A stretch of DNA of 64,000 bases from Streptomyces sp. col6 (GCF_008042035.1 NZ_RDBL01000012.1:124001-188000), one strand, 5' to 3'. Counted from the first letter of the stretch, positions 1 through 8,746 are shown. Numbers and translations: made by a program. Notes: generated by a model not told the origin, from the letters alone.

Positions 1-5
1 ACTCC

Positions 6-446
6 ATGGACCTGCGCGCCACCCCCGTACACCTCGGACTGGGATCGAGAGCGAAACCCGTCGAAGGATTCGCCTGGGACCCGGATGTGCTCCGGGCCTA
101 CAGCGCCGCCGTCGCGGCAGACGGCGTCGAGGGCCGCATGGTGATGATCTTCGACGGCGAGGGACCCGGCGACCACTGGGAGAACCACCCCGCAGGTGAC
201 GAACTGGTCGTCTGCCTCAGCGGGTCCGTGGCGGTCACCCGCGACGTCGACGGGCTGCCCGAGCGCGTTCTGCTCGGGCCCGGTGAGGCCACCATCAACC
301 CGGCCGGGGTATGGCACGCGGTCGACATGGAGGGGCCGACGTCCATCCTGGCCGTCACCCCGGCCCGCGGCACCGGCCACCGCCCCCGGACCGATACCCA
401 CCCCACCGGACATGCCGGCACGCCCAGCCCGGAGGAAGCACCGTGA
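6..446 (+). CDS. Cupin-domain protein
   Basis: A 146-residue single-domain cupin. Motif 1 is visible around residues 55-75 (His-Trp-Glu-Asn-His, then a downstream Glu and Gly), and motif 2 around residues 93-108 (Pro-Ala-Gly-Val-Trp-His). These are the usual metal-ligand positions of small beta-barrel cupins. The tail after residue 120 is Pro/Thr-rich and probably disordered. The stop overlaps the GTG of the SGNH hydrolase (GTGA), so the two are translationally coupled and probably act on a related substrate. Small cupins may be isomerases, dioxygenases or sugar-binding proteins, and the exact activity cannot be read here. The ATG lies 5 bases from the window edge, so the ribosome site and promoter are not visible and an earlier start cannot be excluded. 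Confidence 0.75.
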   Translation: MDLRATPVHLGLGSRAKPVEGFAWDPDVLRAYSAAVAADGVEGRMVMIFDGEGPGDHWENHPAGDELVVCLSGSVAVTRDVDGLPERVLLGPGEATINPAGVWHAVDMEGPTSILAVTPARGTGHRPRTDTHPTGHAGTPSPEEAP

Positions 447-1162
447 CGACACGCATCGCGTGCCTCGGCGACAGCCTCACCCGCGCACAGTTCAGCGTCG
501 ACTATCTGGAACTCATCGAACAACGCCACCCTGCCGGTGACATGCAGCCGGTCCGTTTCGGCGCCAACGGCGACTTCGCCTACAACCTCTTGCAACGGCT
601 CGATGCCGTCGTCGCGAACCCGCCCGATGTGATCACCGTGTTGATCGGGACCAACGACGCCCGAGCGAGCCTTGCCGGCTACCCCGTCGAGCAGGCCATG
701 AAGCGCAAAAACCTCCCCGCCCGCCCGTCGGCGGGCTGGTTCCAGCAGTGCCTGGGAACGGTCGTCGCACGGCTGCGCGCCGAGACCGACGCGACGATCG
801 GCCTGCTGTCGCTACCGGTGCTCGGCCAACGGCTCGACGGAGCGGCGGCGCAGGCATCACAGGCGTACAGCCGGATGATCGCCGAGATCGCCGCCACCCA
901 CCGGGTGACCTGTCTGCCGCTCCACGAACGCCAGACCGAGGAACTGCGCCAAGCGGATCCGCCGCCGATTCCGTACCGGGAGGTGACTCCCGCAGCGGCC
1001 CTCGGCGTCCTCGCCCGGCGCGCAGTGCTGCGGCACAGCCTCGACACGATCTCGCAGCGGCGAGGTCTCCTGCTCACGACCGACCACATCCACCAGAACA
1101 GCCGCGGCGCCGCCCATATCGCCGAGGTCATCGACGCCGGGCTGCTGACCCGGACCGCGTAG
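443..1162 (+). CDS. SGNH/GDSL-family hydrolase
   Basis: A 239-residue cytosolic esterase/lipase-like protein of the SGNH family. Block I Gly-Asp-Ser is near residue 9 (CLGDSLTRAQF), the block II Gly sits in FGANGDFAYN, the block III Asn in VLIGTNDA, and the block V Asp-His in TTDHIHQNSRG near the C-terminus, so the full catalytic set is present. No signal peptide is seen. The GTG start is chosen because it overlaps the cupin stop as GTGA and starts directly before the beta-strand leading to GDS; an earlier ATG at 311 would overlap most of the cupin tail. Substrate unknown; probably an acyl or acetyl ester. Confidence 0.85.
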   Translation: MTTRIACLGDSLTRAQFSVDYLELIEQRHPAGDMQPVRFGANGDFAYNLLQRLDAVVANPPDVITVLIGTNDARASLAGYPVEQAMKRKNLPARPSAGWFQQCLGTVVARLRAETDATIGLLSLPVLGQRLDGAAAQASQAYSRMIAEIAATHRVTCLPLHERQTEELRQADPPPIPYREVTPAAALGVLARRAVLRHSLDTISQRRGLLLTTDHIHQNSRGAAHIAEVIDAGLLTRTA

Positions 1163-1183
1163 CCGGTTCCTGCGCCGGGCCGG

Positions 1184-1218
1184 CCGGATGCCACCTGCCG
1201 AGGGGAGGTGGCATCCGG
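1184..1218. terminator. Bidirectional terminator hairpin
   Basis: A perfect 13-bp inverted repeat (CCGGATGCCACCT at 1184-1196 and its complement at 1206-1218) with a 9-nt loop. It sits between two convergent genes that end at 1162 and 1235. No U-tract is present, as is usual in Streptomyces, and the symmetry allows it to end transcription from both sides. Confidence 0.85.
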
Positions 1219-1234
1219 TCCCGGCAGCCAGCAC

Positions 1235-2218
1235 CTACGCGCCCCGGCTCTCCACGTTCAAGACGATCTTGCCTTGGAGGTGGCCCCTGTCCGCACGGGT
1301 GTGGGCCCCGGCCGCGTCACGCAGGGGGAAAACGCTGTCGATGGCGACACGCACATGCCCGGCGTCGATGAGAGCGGACAGTTCGGCGAGATCCGCACCG
1401 CTTGAACGCACCTGCCACATGGTTTCGTTGAAGACGATGCCGAGTTCGGCCGCGCGCTCGCGCTGGTAGTCCCCCAGGAAGACGGGCGCGATCCGGCCGC
1501 CCCGCCGCACGGTGGGCAGCAGGCGGTGCGCATCGGGGCCGCCGACCGTGTCGATCAGGAGGTCCACGTCGCGGACGACTTCCCCGGCAGGGGTCCGGGT
1601 GTAGTCAACGAACCGGTCCACGCCCAGGCCCAGCAGGAACTCCTCGTGTCGCCCGGATGCGACGGCTATCACCTCCTTCGCGCCGGCCACCCGGACCAGT
1701 TGCACCGTGAAGTGCCCGACTCCGCCCGCAGCTCCATTGACCAGGACGGTGGTCCCGGTACGGCCGCGCAGGTGGGTGAAGACGTACTGGTAGGCCGTGA
1801 GCCCGGCCATCGGCACGGCGGCGGCCTCCGTATGGCTGAGCACTGCCGGCTTGGCGGCCAGATGGGCAGCGGGTGCGACCACGTACTCGGCGTAGCCGGA
1901 TCCACGGCCGGGGAAGTTGACCAGGCCGAAGACCTCATCGCCGGGCTGCCACTCGGTGACACCCGGGCCGAGAGCCGTGACCGCGCCGGAGATGTCGCTG
2001 CCGAGGATGAGCGGTGGCGTCCAGTTCGGCCGGAGCTCGGCCGGGAAGTTCTTGAAGCCGCACCGCGCGTACCGGTCCGGTGGGTTGACACCCGCCGCGT
2101 GGACGCGCACCAGCACCTCGCCCGACCCCGGCTCGGGCCGGGCAGTCTCCTCGTAGACCAGTTCCTCCGGACCGCCGAAGGCGTGCAGACGGACAGCACG
2201 CATCGTTCCCGTACCCAT
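1235..2218 (-). CDS. NADPH:quinone-type oxidoreductase (MDR family)
   Basis: A 327-residue medium-chain dehydrogenase/reductase of the zinc-free quinone oxidoreductase type. The N-terminal GroES-like half begins MRAVRLHAFGGPEEL and carries the AGVNPPDRY motif. The Rossmann half has the NGAAGGVG nucleotide loop near residue 155. The Cys/His set of zinc alcohol dehydrogenases is missing. The ATG at 2218 follows a GGGGAGGGG ribosome site, whereas upstream in-frame starts would run through the operator region. It likely reduces quinones or reactive carbonyls. A TetR gene is divergent and two palindromes fill the gap, so it is probably the repressor's main target, induced by an electrophile or drug. 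Confidence 0.88.
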   Translation of the reverse strand: MGTGTMRAVRLHAFGGPEELVYEETARPEPGSGEVLVRVHAAGVNPPDRYARCGFKNFPAELRPNWTPPLILGSDISGAVTALGPGVTEWQPGDEVFGLVNFPGRGSGYAEYVVAPAAHLAAKPAVLSHTEAAAVPMAGLTAYQYVFTHLRGRTGTTVLVNGAAGGVGHFTVQLVRVAGAKEVIAVASGRHEEFLLGLGVDRFVDYTRTPAGEVVRDVDLLIDTVGGPDAHRLLPTVRRGGRIAPVFLGDYQRERAAELGIVFNETMWQVRSSGADLAELSALIDAGHVRVAIDSVFPLRDAAGAHTRADRGHLQGKIVLNVESRGA

Positions 2219-2261
2219 GGGCCCCTCCCCAAATGCCGGTGCGAAACACTCCGGATAGAAT

Positions 2262-2304
2262 CCGGAGCACTGTTCCGGAACAGATAACCGGAGCACTGCT
2301 CCGG
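2262..2304. promoter_or_regulatory. Tandem TetR operators
   Basis: Two copies of a 17-bp palindrome, CCGGAGCACTGTTCCGG (2262-2278) and CCGGAGCACTGCTCCGG (2288-2304). Their starts are 26 bp apart, in the 109-bp gap between the oxidoreductase and the TetR gene. The copies differ at one base. A TAGAAT hexamer (2256-2261) just left of copy 1 could be a -10 box. The layout fits autoregulation plus control of the divergent oxidoreductase. Confidence 0.8.
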
Positions 2305-2327
2305 TTGTCAACGACAGGGATCCCTTC

Positions 2328-2924
2328 ATGCCCATCGAGTCGCACCCCGGCACACCACGCGCACCGCGCACCGACGCGCGGCGCAACCGCGACCGCGTCC
2401 TGGAAGTGGCCGCGGAGGCCGTCGCCGAACAGGGGACCCTGGCCTCCCTTCGGGACATCGCCCGGCGCGCCGGGGTCGGCCTCGGCACGCTCTACCGGCA
2501 CTTCCCGAACCGGGACGCCCTGCTGGAGGCGCTGCTGCACCAGCGCTTCACGAACCTCGCAGAACGGGCCGACGTGCTGGCGACGACCGCCCCGCCGGAG
2601 CGCGCGCTGACCGAGTGGCTGTACGAGTTCACCCTCGGCGCGGGCGCCTACCAAGGGCTGCCGGCCACCCTGATGGCGACCCTCAACGATCCGGAATCAC
2701 CGCTGCACGCAGACTGCCTGGCGATGCGTCAGGCCGGTGGGCGCCTCTTGGAGGCGGCTCAGGAATCGGGGCGGATCCGGCCGGACGTGGCACCCATCGA
2801 CCTGTTCGCACTGGCCAACGCCCTCAGCTGGATCGCGGACCAGGCCCCGACACTCACCGAGCGCCGGGACCACCTCTTCCGCCTGGTGGTGGACGGGCTG
2901 AGGCCGCGGACCGATCGGGACTGA
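2328..2924 (+). CDS. TetR-family transcriptional regulator
   Basis: A 198-residue TetR/AcrR repressor. The N-terminal HTH spans about residues 18-65, with the recognition-helix signature GVGLGTLYRHFPNRDALLEA. The C-terminal helical domain (about 80-195) would bind the ligand and dimerise. It is divergent from the quinone oxidoreductase. Two 17-bp palindromes lie 24-66 bp upstream of its start, so self-repression and control of the neighbour are likely. The inducer cannot be told from sequence. Confidence 0.92.
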   Translation: MPIESHPGTPRAPRTDARRNRDRVLEVAAEAVAEQGTLASLRDIARRAGVGLGTLYRHFPNRDALLEALLHQRFTNLAERADVLATTAPPERALTEWLYEFTLGAGAYQGLPATLMATLNDPESPLHADCLAMRQAGGRLLEAAQESGRIRPDVAPIDLFALANALSWIADQAPTLTERRDHLFRLVVDGLRPRTDRD

Positions 2925-3005
2925 TCCGCGTGACCGTCCCGGCAGGGGGTGCGTTCCGGCAGCGGCCTGCACGCGGTGGTCGCGCTCACGTATGCCGCGG
3001 CAGCG

Positions 3006-3638
3006 TCAGACCGGCCCGCCGTCGGGCGACGAGTTCGGCTGGGGGGTGAACAGCCGCGCCCGGTACAGGCCCACATTCTGCAGTTCTTGTCGCACGATGC
3101 GCAGAACGGTGCGGGCCATGTAGGGCATGACCAGCCCCTTGCAGTCCATCCAGACCAGCGGCACGGATGAGTCGAGGCCCACGTAATTCGGGCTGTAGAG
3201 GTCGCTGTCGGCGACCAGGTCCTCGTCGGGAATCTCTTGGCCGTCCTCCATGACCGCCCACAGCCGGTTCTCGGCGGCAGCGGTGAGTGCCTCGACGGCC
3301 TTGTCGTGGTTGTCCGACTGCACGGCAAGCCGGAAGGCCTGGCCGAGCACATCCCCGTTCTCCCCGCCGAAGATGCACAGTGTGCCAGGGTCCACCTCGA
3401 TCCCGCCGGCCTCGCTCTCGGAGACCACTGCGCGGCTCATCCAATGGGCAGCGAGGGACGGCACCCACTGGCAGGCGTCGGCAATGCGCCAGAGCATCTC
3501 GGAGTCCGATCCGGCCGCGGCCCGTTCGAACCGGGTGGAGGCTGCTCCCCAGCCACCCGGCGCGTCGTCCTCCAGGAGGCGGCAGCCGGCCTGGAAGTGT
3601 GTCGCGGCGCTGATCGGTACGTCTGCTGGATTTCCCAT
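3006..3638 (-). CDS. Hypothetical protein
   Basis: A 210-residue soluble protein I do not recognise. It is acidic, without signal peptide or membrane segment. It has a helical central part (ATHFQAGCRLLEDD, then repeated Ala-rich helices up to about residue 135) followed by a beta-rich C-terminal half ending with Pro/Ser-rich residues. The ATG at 3638 is preferred because it is followed by a well-behaved start, MGNPADVPIS, and is preceded by GAGA; starts at 3647 and 3713 are possible. It stands alone on the minus strand between a TetR gene and a secreted phosphoesterase, with no operon partner. Confidence 0.6.
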   Translation of the reverse strand: MGNPADVPISAATHFQAGCRLLEDDAPGGWGAASTRFERAAAGSDSEMLWRIADACQWVPSLAAHWMSRAVVSESEAGGIEVDPGTLCIFGGENGDVLGQAFRLAVQSDNHDKAVEALTAAAENRLWAVMEDGQEIPDEDLVADSDLYSPNYVGLDSSVPLVWMDCKGLVMPYMARTVLRIVRQELQNVGLYRARLFTPQPNSSPDGGPV

Positions 3639-3800
3639 GGCAGCCATCTCTAGCACCGAGGTCTGACAGTGTGCCGACGACGGTCCTCCGCGCTGAACGC
3701 AGCGGGAACGCACACCCGGTCTGCTCTCGGTGCCCCGCCGCCTTCGACGGCTGTCGAGGGACGTGGCCGGGATCGGTGTGGACCGCCAGCGCCGTGCCTG

Positions 3801-4643
3801 TTACGCCCACCTCAGATCGGCCTGCACCAGATCGTGGTCCGAGTACGGGGTGAGACGCACCCGTTGCGCCAGCGGATCGAAGCCACGAAGGAAGATGTAG
3901 TCGAACTTGCTGCGCCAGTCGGTGGTCGGCTCGCACGTACCGGCTCCGGAGGGACCGCAATCGGGGTCCGCGTCCCTGGCCAGGCCCCACATCACGGTGA
4001 GTTCGGAGGCATCCGGCACTGCGTTGAAGTCGCCGAGAACGATCGTGCGGTCGTACCGGGCGACCGCCTTCGCCAGTACGCCTGTCTGCTCCGCGCGGAC
4101 CGATTCCTGACTCCGCTCGGCCAGGTGCGTGTTGAACACCCGGACGCGCCGGCCGTCCACGAGCGTCGTGACGGCCATGTACCCGCGGTCCTCGGAACCG
4201 CCGTCGGGGTACTCCACACGCACACGGTCGGTCATCGGGGCGGCGGAGAGGATTGCCTGCCCGAAGCCTCCCGGGCTCCACGGCACTCCCCCGCAACGGC
4301 TCCAACTCGGCAGCACCGATCCGTACTCGACGTGGTAGACCAGCCCGTACCGGTACCGCAGATAGTCCCGGATCCTCTCGACATCACCCACGCACGCCTC
4401 TTGCAGGCCGATGACCTGCGGCGCGTACGTGGCGATCTCCGCCGCTCTGCCGCCGTTCCGCCCGTTTCCCCTGCAGGGATTGCAGATGTTCCAGGTCATG
4501 ACCCGGTTCGGCACGATCTCCTTGGGGGCACCGGCCGGCAGCGGCCCGGCCGTGTACGCGCTGTTCGACGCGCTGGGGCCGGCGAGCAGCAGGCAGGCCA
4601 TGATCAGCGCGCCCGCAAGCCACCACGCGCCGGTTCCGGTCAC
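3801..4643 (-). CDS. Secreted endonuclease/exonuclease/phosphatase-fold protein
   Basis: A 280-residue exported protein of the EEP (DNase I-like) fold. A signal peptide or N-terminal anchor spans residues 7-29. The catalytic landmarks follow in order: MTWNICN (Asn), GLQEA (Glu), FNTHLAE (His), GDFNAVPDA (Asp-x-Asn) and YSDHDLV near the end (Asp-His). Four Cys in the mature domain could form disulfides, as expected outside the cell. Family members cut nucleic acids, phospholipid head groups or sugar phosphates, and the substrate cannot be resolved here. It is divergent from an SDR gene across about 255 bp. Confidence 0.85.
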   Translation of the reverse strand: MTGTGAWWLAGALIMACLLLAGPSASNSAYTAGPLPAGAPKEIVPNRVMTWNICNPCRGNGRNGGRAAEIATYAPQVIGLQEACVGDVERIRDYLRYRYGLVYHVEYGSVLPSWSRCGGVPWSPGGFGQAILSAAPMTDRVRVEYPDGGSEDRGYMAVTTLVDGRRVRVFNTHLAERSQESVRAEQTGVLAKAVARYDRTIVLGDFNAVPDASELTVMWGLARDADPDCGPSGAGTCEPTTDWRSKFDYIFLRGFDPLAQRVRLTPYSDHDLVQADLRWA

Positions 4644-4898
4644 CTTCGGCTCCTCGAAGTAGATTCACCCACCCCCATGCGAGGTCTTCCCCGCATGAGC
4701 TTATGTGGCGGGGTGTACGCCGGCCGATGTGCACCCCGGGCCGCCTGGCATTCCGGTCGGCGCGCCGGGTGCTGAAGGGGGGATCCGCGATCCCTGGACA
4801 ACCGCGGCCTTCATCCGGCCTCCGGGCCGCGCGACTGTTGAGTGGCAGGCGGCGACGGACCGGCCGGTCCGCCCGCCCTCGACTCGAATGGAGCCACC

Positions 4899-5654
4899 AT
4901 GACCCGCATCGCTCTTATCACCGGCGCCAACCGGGGCCTCGGCCGCAGCACCGCCCTGCACCTCGCCGAGGCCGGTACCGACCTGATCCTCACCTACCGC
5001 TCGCACGCCGACGAGGCCGAGGCCGTCGTCGAGGCGGCCGGAAAGCTGGGCCGCAGGGCGATCGCCCTCCGGCTGGACACCGGGGACACCGCCCAGATCC
5101 CGGCCTTCATCGCACAGGTGCGTCAGGCCCTGGCCCGGGAGTGGGGCCGCGACGACCTCGACATCCTCGTCAACAACGCCGGACACGGAGTGCACGCGCC
5201 GTTCGAGGAGACCAGCGAGGAACAGTTCGACGGGCTGATGGACGTCCATGTCAAGGGCGTCTTCTTCCTCACCCAGGCCCTGCTGCCCCTGATCGCGGAC
5301 GGTGGCCGCATCCTCAACGTCTCCACCGGCCTGACCCGCTTCATCGCGGCGCCGACCGCCGCGTACGCCGCGGCCAAGGGGGCCGTGGAGATCCTCACCC
5401 GCTACCTCGCCAAGGAGCTGGGGCCGCGTGGCATCGCGGTCAACGCCCTCGCACCGGGTGCCACCGGCACCGACTTCGGCGGTGGCGGGGTCCGCGACGA
5501 CGAGGGCATGCGCTCCATGCTCAGCGGCGTCACCGCCATGGGCCGCCCCGGCGAGCCCGACGACATCGGCGCCGCCGCTGCGGCGCTGCTCACCGAGGGC
5601 ACGTCCTGGATCACCGGGCAGCGCATCGAGGCTTCGGGCGGCATGCTGCTCTGA
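4899..5654 (+). CDS. Short-chain dehydrogenase/reductase
   Basis: A 251-residue classical SDR. The cofactor motif TGANRGLG is at residues 8-15, NNAG near 92, the catalytic Ser in NVSTG, and YxxxK in AYAAAKGA. An Arg shortly after strand 2 (TYRSHADEAE) suggests NADPH preference. The ATG at 4899 is used because TGGAG lies 8 nt upstream and the Rossmann strand starts at once; an upstream in-frame ATG would add an unrelated tail. The next gene, 83 bp on, is an MmyB-type XRE regulator. Pairing of such regulators with SDR genes is a known recurring arrangement in actinomycetes, so the regulator probably controls this reductase. Confidence 0.9.
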   Translation: MTRIALITGANRGLGRSTALHLAEAGTDLILTYRSHADEAEAVVEAAGKLGRRAIALRLDTGDTAQIPAFIAQVRQALAREWGRDDLDILVNNAGHGVHAPFEETSEEQFDGLMDVHVKGVFFLTQALLPLIADGGRILNVSTGLTRFIAAPTAAYAAAKGAVEILTRYLAKELGPRGIAVNALAPGATGTDFGGGGVRDDEGMRSMLSGVTAMGRPGEPDDIGAAAAALLTEGTSWITGQRIEASGGMLL

Positions 5655-5737
5655 AGGGCCCGGCCCACCGGGCCGGCCCGTACACCTCCACCACGCCCCG
5701 GACCTCGGGCACCGGAGACACGAGGGAGACTGGAACC

Positions 5738-6583
5738 GTGGACCGAGCACAACTGGCGGACTTCCTGCGCACCCGGCGCGAAGCCCTGCAGCCGGAGGAC
5801 GTGGGACTGCCCCGCGGACCGCGCCGCCGCACCCGCGGCCTGCGCCGGGAGGAGGCGGCGGCGCTGAGCGGTATGTCGACCGACTACTACAGCCGACTGG
5901 AGCAGCAGCGCGGGCCGCAGCCCTCGGAGCCGATGCTCGCCGCCATCGCCCGCGGTCTGCGCCTCTCCCTCGCCGAGCGCGACCACCTGTTCCGTATCGC
6001 CGGACACAACACGCCCTCCCGCCCTGGCAACCTGCGTTCCGACCACATCACGCCCGGTCTGATGCGCATCCTCGGGCGGCTGGACGACACCCCGGCGCAG
6101 GTCGTCAGCGATGTGGCGGAGACCCTCGCCCAGACACCGGCGGCCACCGCGCTCCTCGGCGACCAGACGCAGTTCACCGGACCTGAACGCAGCCTCACCT
6201 ACCGCTGGTTCACCGATCCCGCCGCGAGGCTGCTGTACCCGGAGCAGGACCACCCGCTGCACAGCCGCTTCTTCGCCTCGGGTCTGCGCGCCGCCTACTC
6301 ACGGCAGGGTGCGGGCGGCCGCGCCGAGCACCTGCGCGACCTCCTGCTGGAGCGCAGCACGGAGTTCGCCGGTCTGTGGAGCGCCCATGAGATCGACGTA
6401 CCGCGCGTGGACCCCAAGCTGGTACGCCACCCCGAGCTGGGCGTTCTCACCCTCCAGTGCCAGGTTCTGCTGGACCCGGAGCAGAACCAGACGTTGCTGG
6501 TCTACACCGCCACCCCGGGTTCGGCGGACGACGAGAAGCTGCGGCTGCTGCCGGTACTGGGAGCGCGCACGGCGGGCACCTGA
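5738..6583 (+). CDS. XRE-family regulator with MmyB-like ligand domain
   Basis: A 281-residue transcription factor. The N-terminal XRE HTH (about residues 5-75) contains the subfamily signature LRREEAAALSGMSTDYYSRL. The C-terminal MmyB-like, PAS-related domain (about 105-275) would bind a small, possibly fatty-acid-like, ligand. The GTG at 5738 follows a GAGGGAG ribosome site. It lies just downstream of an SDR on the same strand. A second member of the same subfamily occurs at 61612-62454. Confidence 0.88.
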   Translation: MDRAQLADFLRTRREALQPEDVGLPRGPRRRTRGLRREEAAALSGMSTDYYSRLEQQRGPQPSEPMLAAIARGLRLSLAERDHLFRIAGHNTPSRPGNLRSDHITPGLMRILGRLDDTPAQVVSDVAETLAQTPAATALLGDQTQFTGPERSLTYRWFTDPAARLLYPEQDHPLHSRFFASGLRAAYSRQGAGGRAEHLRDLLLERSTEFAGLWSAHEIDVPRVDPKLVRHPELGVLTLQCQVLLDPEQNQTLLVYTATPGSADDEKLRLLPVLGARTAGT

Positions 6584-6643
6584 CAGCGCTCGGACCCTCG
6601 GGGACGGCCGGCCGGGGAGGTCAGTGAGGTCTGAGAGGACGGC

Positions 6644-7279
6644 CTAGTCGAGGGTCCACCTGCCCGTGCGCTCGGGGTCCGGCCCGACCTTTTCCATCAG
6701 GTACGTGACGGATGTGATCTTCACGTCCTCCGGCACCTCGAAGACGATCCAGCCGGAGACCCGCTGACCGGGCTTGACGATCAGTTGGAGGCCGCCGAGC
6801 GACTCGCCGACGGTGGGTGTTCCGGGCTTGCCCTGATACCCCTGCCCGTTCGCGTCGTAGACCATCGCCTCCGCGTACCCGGTGCCCTGGTAGGTGCCGG
6901 TGCCGGTTTCGAGGATGGTGAACTCGGCGGCCACAAGGCGTTTTCCGGCGGCGGGTTCGAGTACGCCGATCGCCGACTTGGCGTGGTTCTCGAACTTCTG
7001 CAGCGTGAAGTCGGCCTCGATGGTGCCCGTGCCGTTCAGGCTGCCCGGCATTCCCACCAGCTTGAGGGTGTCGCCGAGCTTGCCGGCCGGCGCCGGGGTG
7101 CTGTCAGCGGTGGCGCCGGACGACTGCTCGCCGGCGGGCTGGGCGGTGCTGCTGGAGCCGGTGCCCTTCGTGGGCGGCGCGAGCCCGGCCTTGTCGCCGG
7201 CTCCGTCCGAACCTCCGCATGCCACAAGAGTGGCGGGGAGCGTGACGACTGCGGCGACAGCCGCAATGGAACGGCGCAT
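6644..7279 (-). CDS. Lipoprotein with DUF4352-like domain
   Basis: A 211-residue putative lipoprotein. The signal peptide MRRSIAAVAAVVTLPATLVA is followed by Cys21 in a good lipobox (LVAC). A low-complexity Ser/Thr/Pro linker spans about residues 22-68. A C-terminal beta-sandwich begins at GDTLKLVG and resembles the DUF4352/telomeric-repeat-type immunoglobulin-like fold (EFTILETGTG, then PGQRVSGWIVFEVPE). It should be anchored on the outer face of the membrane. Function unknown. Confidence 0.8.
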   Translation of the reverse strand: MRRSIAAVAAVVTLPATLVACGGSDGAGDKAGLAPPTKGTGSSSTAQPAGEQSSGATADSTPAPAGKLGDTLKLVGMPGSLNGTGTIEADFTLQKFENHAKSAIGVLEPAAGKRLVAAEFTILETGTGTYQGTGYAEAMVYDANGQGYQGKPGTPTVGESLGGLQLIVKPGQRVSGWIVFEVPEDVKITSVTYLMEKVGPDPERTGRWTLD

Positions 7280-7446
7280 GGAATCCCCCGTACGTTCCCG
7301 ATGGACCAGGTGAACATGACGACTGATCCGGGTGAGTGTGTCGATGCCTGGAATCCTGGTGCATCTCGGTGGCGTGGGACATGGCGGTCCTGTAACCGGA
7401 CTGCACCAGTAACCCGGCCGGACGTCGCACGCGTGCGGAATGGCAC

Positions 7447-7452
7447 TACGTT
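7447..7452 (+). promoter_or_regulatory. Leaderless -10 box
   Basis: TACGTT placed exactly 6 nt before the ATG at 7459. This fits a leaderless transcript, and no ribosome site is present. Confidence 0.45.
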
Positions 7453-7458
7453 GGGCGG

Positions 7459-7905
7459 ATGCAGCCACAGCAATCTCCCACTTCAGCGCCTGTCCCGACG
7501 TCCCGCGAGGAGCACGGCACCCGTACGAGGACCGCGGTGCTCTGCCTCGTCGCCGGGCTCGTGCTCGGCGCCGCGGGGATGGGCGCCGCATGGGCGGTGA
7601 GCGGCGACTCCGATGCTTCTCCTGGCGGCGGGACCCCGGCAGCGGACGCGCATGCGGCATGTGAGGCGCTCGACGGGTTCGACCCGGCGAAGTACATAGC
7701 GAAGGGCTCCGCCGGTGAGGTCGCCATCAACCGGTACGCGGCCGCCGGGGCGCTGTCCGCGTCGGCGGCAGCGGGCGACGCGGCGTACAAGGAACTCGCA
7801 CAGACCATCCGCCGGTCCCAGGACCGCCACTCCCAGCTCTTCGAGTTCGACGCGACGGCGAAGAAGGATCTGGACCGGGCTCGCGAGATCTGCCGCGGCC
7901 TGTAG
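7459..7905 (+). CDS. Small membrane-anchored hypothetical protein
   Basis: A 148-residue protein with a short cytoplasmic N-terminus, one transmembrane helix (about residues 25-46) and an external helical domain. Two Cys (about 68 and 145) flank that domain and could form one disulfide. The family is common in Streptomyces but has no assigned function that I know. A TACGTT hexamer 6 nt before the ATG suggests a leaderless mRNA. It is divergent from the DUF4352-like lipoprotein across 179 bp; both products would act at the cell surface. Confidence 0.65.
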   Translation: MQPQQSPTSAPVPTSREEHGTRTRTAVLCLVAGLVLGAAGMGAAWAVSGDSDASPGGGTPAADAHAACEALDGFDPAKYIAKGSAGEVAINRYAAAGALSASAAAGDAAYKELAQTIRRSQDRHSQLFEFDATAKKDLDRAREICRGL

Positions 7906-8086
7906 CCCGGACGCCGTGGGGCCGCCGGCCGCCGGAGCCGGGAGCAACGCCGGTTGCGGGGCGGCCGGCCGGTCTCGACGGGTGCCGCACGGCGGCGTTC
8001 GGTGCCGGCAGGACTTTGTGCCGCGTCAGTGCTCCCGTCGGGGGTAGACGCGGGACATAGGTGCCGGATCGATGAAGGGAACCGTC

Positions 8087-8506
8087 ATGGGGGAATCGCT
8101 GCGCGCCGTGGGCTGGGCGCGGTCGTTGCCTCTGGACAGTGAGGTGAAGGCCGCGCGGGAATGGGCGCGCGGCCACCTGGAGACGCTTCCGTGGGCCGCG
8201 GGCGCCCCGGACGTGGTCGATGATGTGCTGCTGACCGTCTCGGAGCTGGTCACCAACGCCCACGTCCACGCCGGCAGCAGCGCGCAGTTGGTGATGACCT
8301 GGGACGAGTGCTGTCTGCACGTGGCCGTCCACGACTCCTCGACCACGCTGCCCACACCGCAGCCGCCGAGTTCCGAAAGGCCGGGCGGCCGGGGCATGTT
8401 CCTCGTCGATGCCCTGGCCGACCGCTGGGAGGCCCACCCCTGCAACGACGGCAAGATGGTGATCGCCTGCTTCCGCCCGCCCCTGGCCGGTCAGGGCGCC
8501 GATTGA
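8087..8506 (+). CDS. ATP-binding protein, anti-sigma-factor kinase type (HATPase_c_2)
   Basis: A 139-residue GHKL ATPase of the RsbW-like type that is abundant in Streptomyces. The N box ELVTNAHVHAG is near residue 52 and the G box GGRGMFLVDALADRWE near residue 105. No Asp of a classical kinase H box is needed in this family. The ATG at 8087 is chosen over 8072 because AGGGA sits 7 nt upstream. Such proteins usually bind a sigma factor or phosphorylate an anti-anti-sigma; no partner is adjacent, so the target is unknown. It lies 240 bp upstream of the thiopeptide precursor, but nothing links it to that pathway. Confidence 0.82.
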   Translation: MGESLRAVGWARSLPLDSEVKAAREWARGHLETLPWAAGAPDVVDDVLLTVSELVTNAHVHAGSSAQLVMTWDECCLHVAVHDSSTTLPTPQPPSSERPGGRGMFLVDALADRWEAHPCNDGKMVIACFRPPLAGQGAD

Positions 8507-8691
8507 CGTTGCGGAACCGGGTGGTCACCGGTCGCCCGTCCCATCCGGACAGGAAGCTCGGCGACCGTGCCCGGGTATGTCCGGCGCGGCAGGCCTGCCG
8601 AGTCGGCGGTTCCCCATTCACGGTGGCATGTTCCTGCCATCTTGATCCCTGCGGAACTGTGTCTTCCCCTCACCTCGCCGGGTAGCGTTCC

Positions 8692-8720
8692 GAATTGCCG
8701 CCGAAAAGTCGGCGGAATTC
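8692..8720 (+). promoter_or_regulatory. 5' UTR hairpin upstream of thiopeptide precursor
   Basis: An inverted repeat with core arms CCGCCGA (8698-8704) and TCGGCGG (8709-8715) around an AAAG loop. It is extended by GAATT/AATTC with one bulged G. It lies just downstream of a TAGCGT -10-like box (8683-8688), 26 nt before the precursor ATG and ahead of an AAAGGAG ribosome site (8735-8741). It could be an mRNA-stabilising stem-loop or an operator; both are inferences. Confidence 0.5.
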
Positions 8721-8746
8721 ATGCTCGTTTCCCGAAAGGAGTTCCC

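Noticed and set aside
2986..4305. 439-codon minus-strand frame spanning two genes
   Set aside because: It overlaps the EEP-fold and hypothetical genes in another frame and has Arg/Gly/Pro-rich composition typical of shadows.
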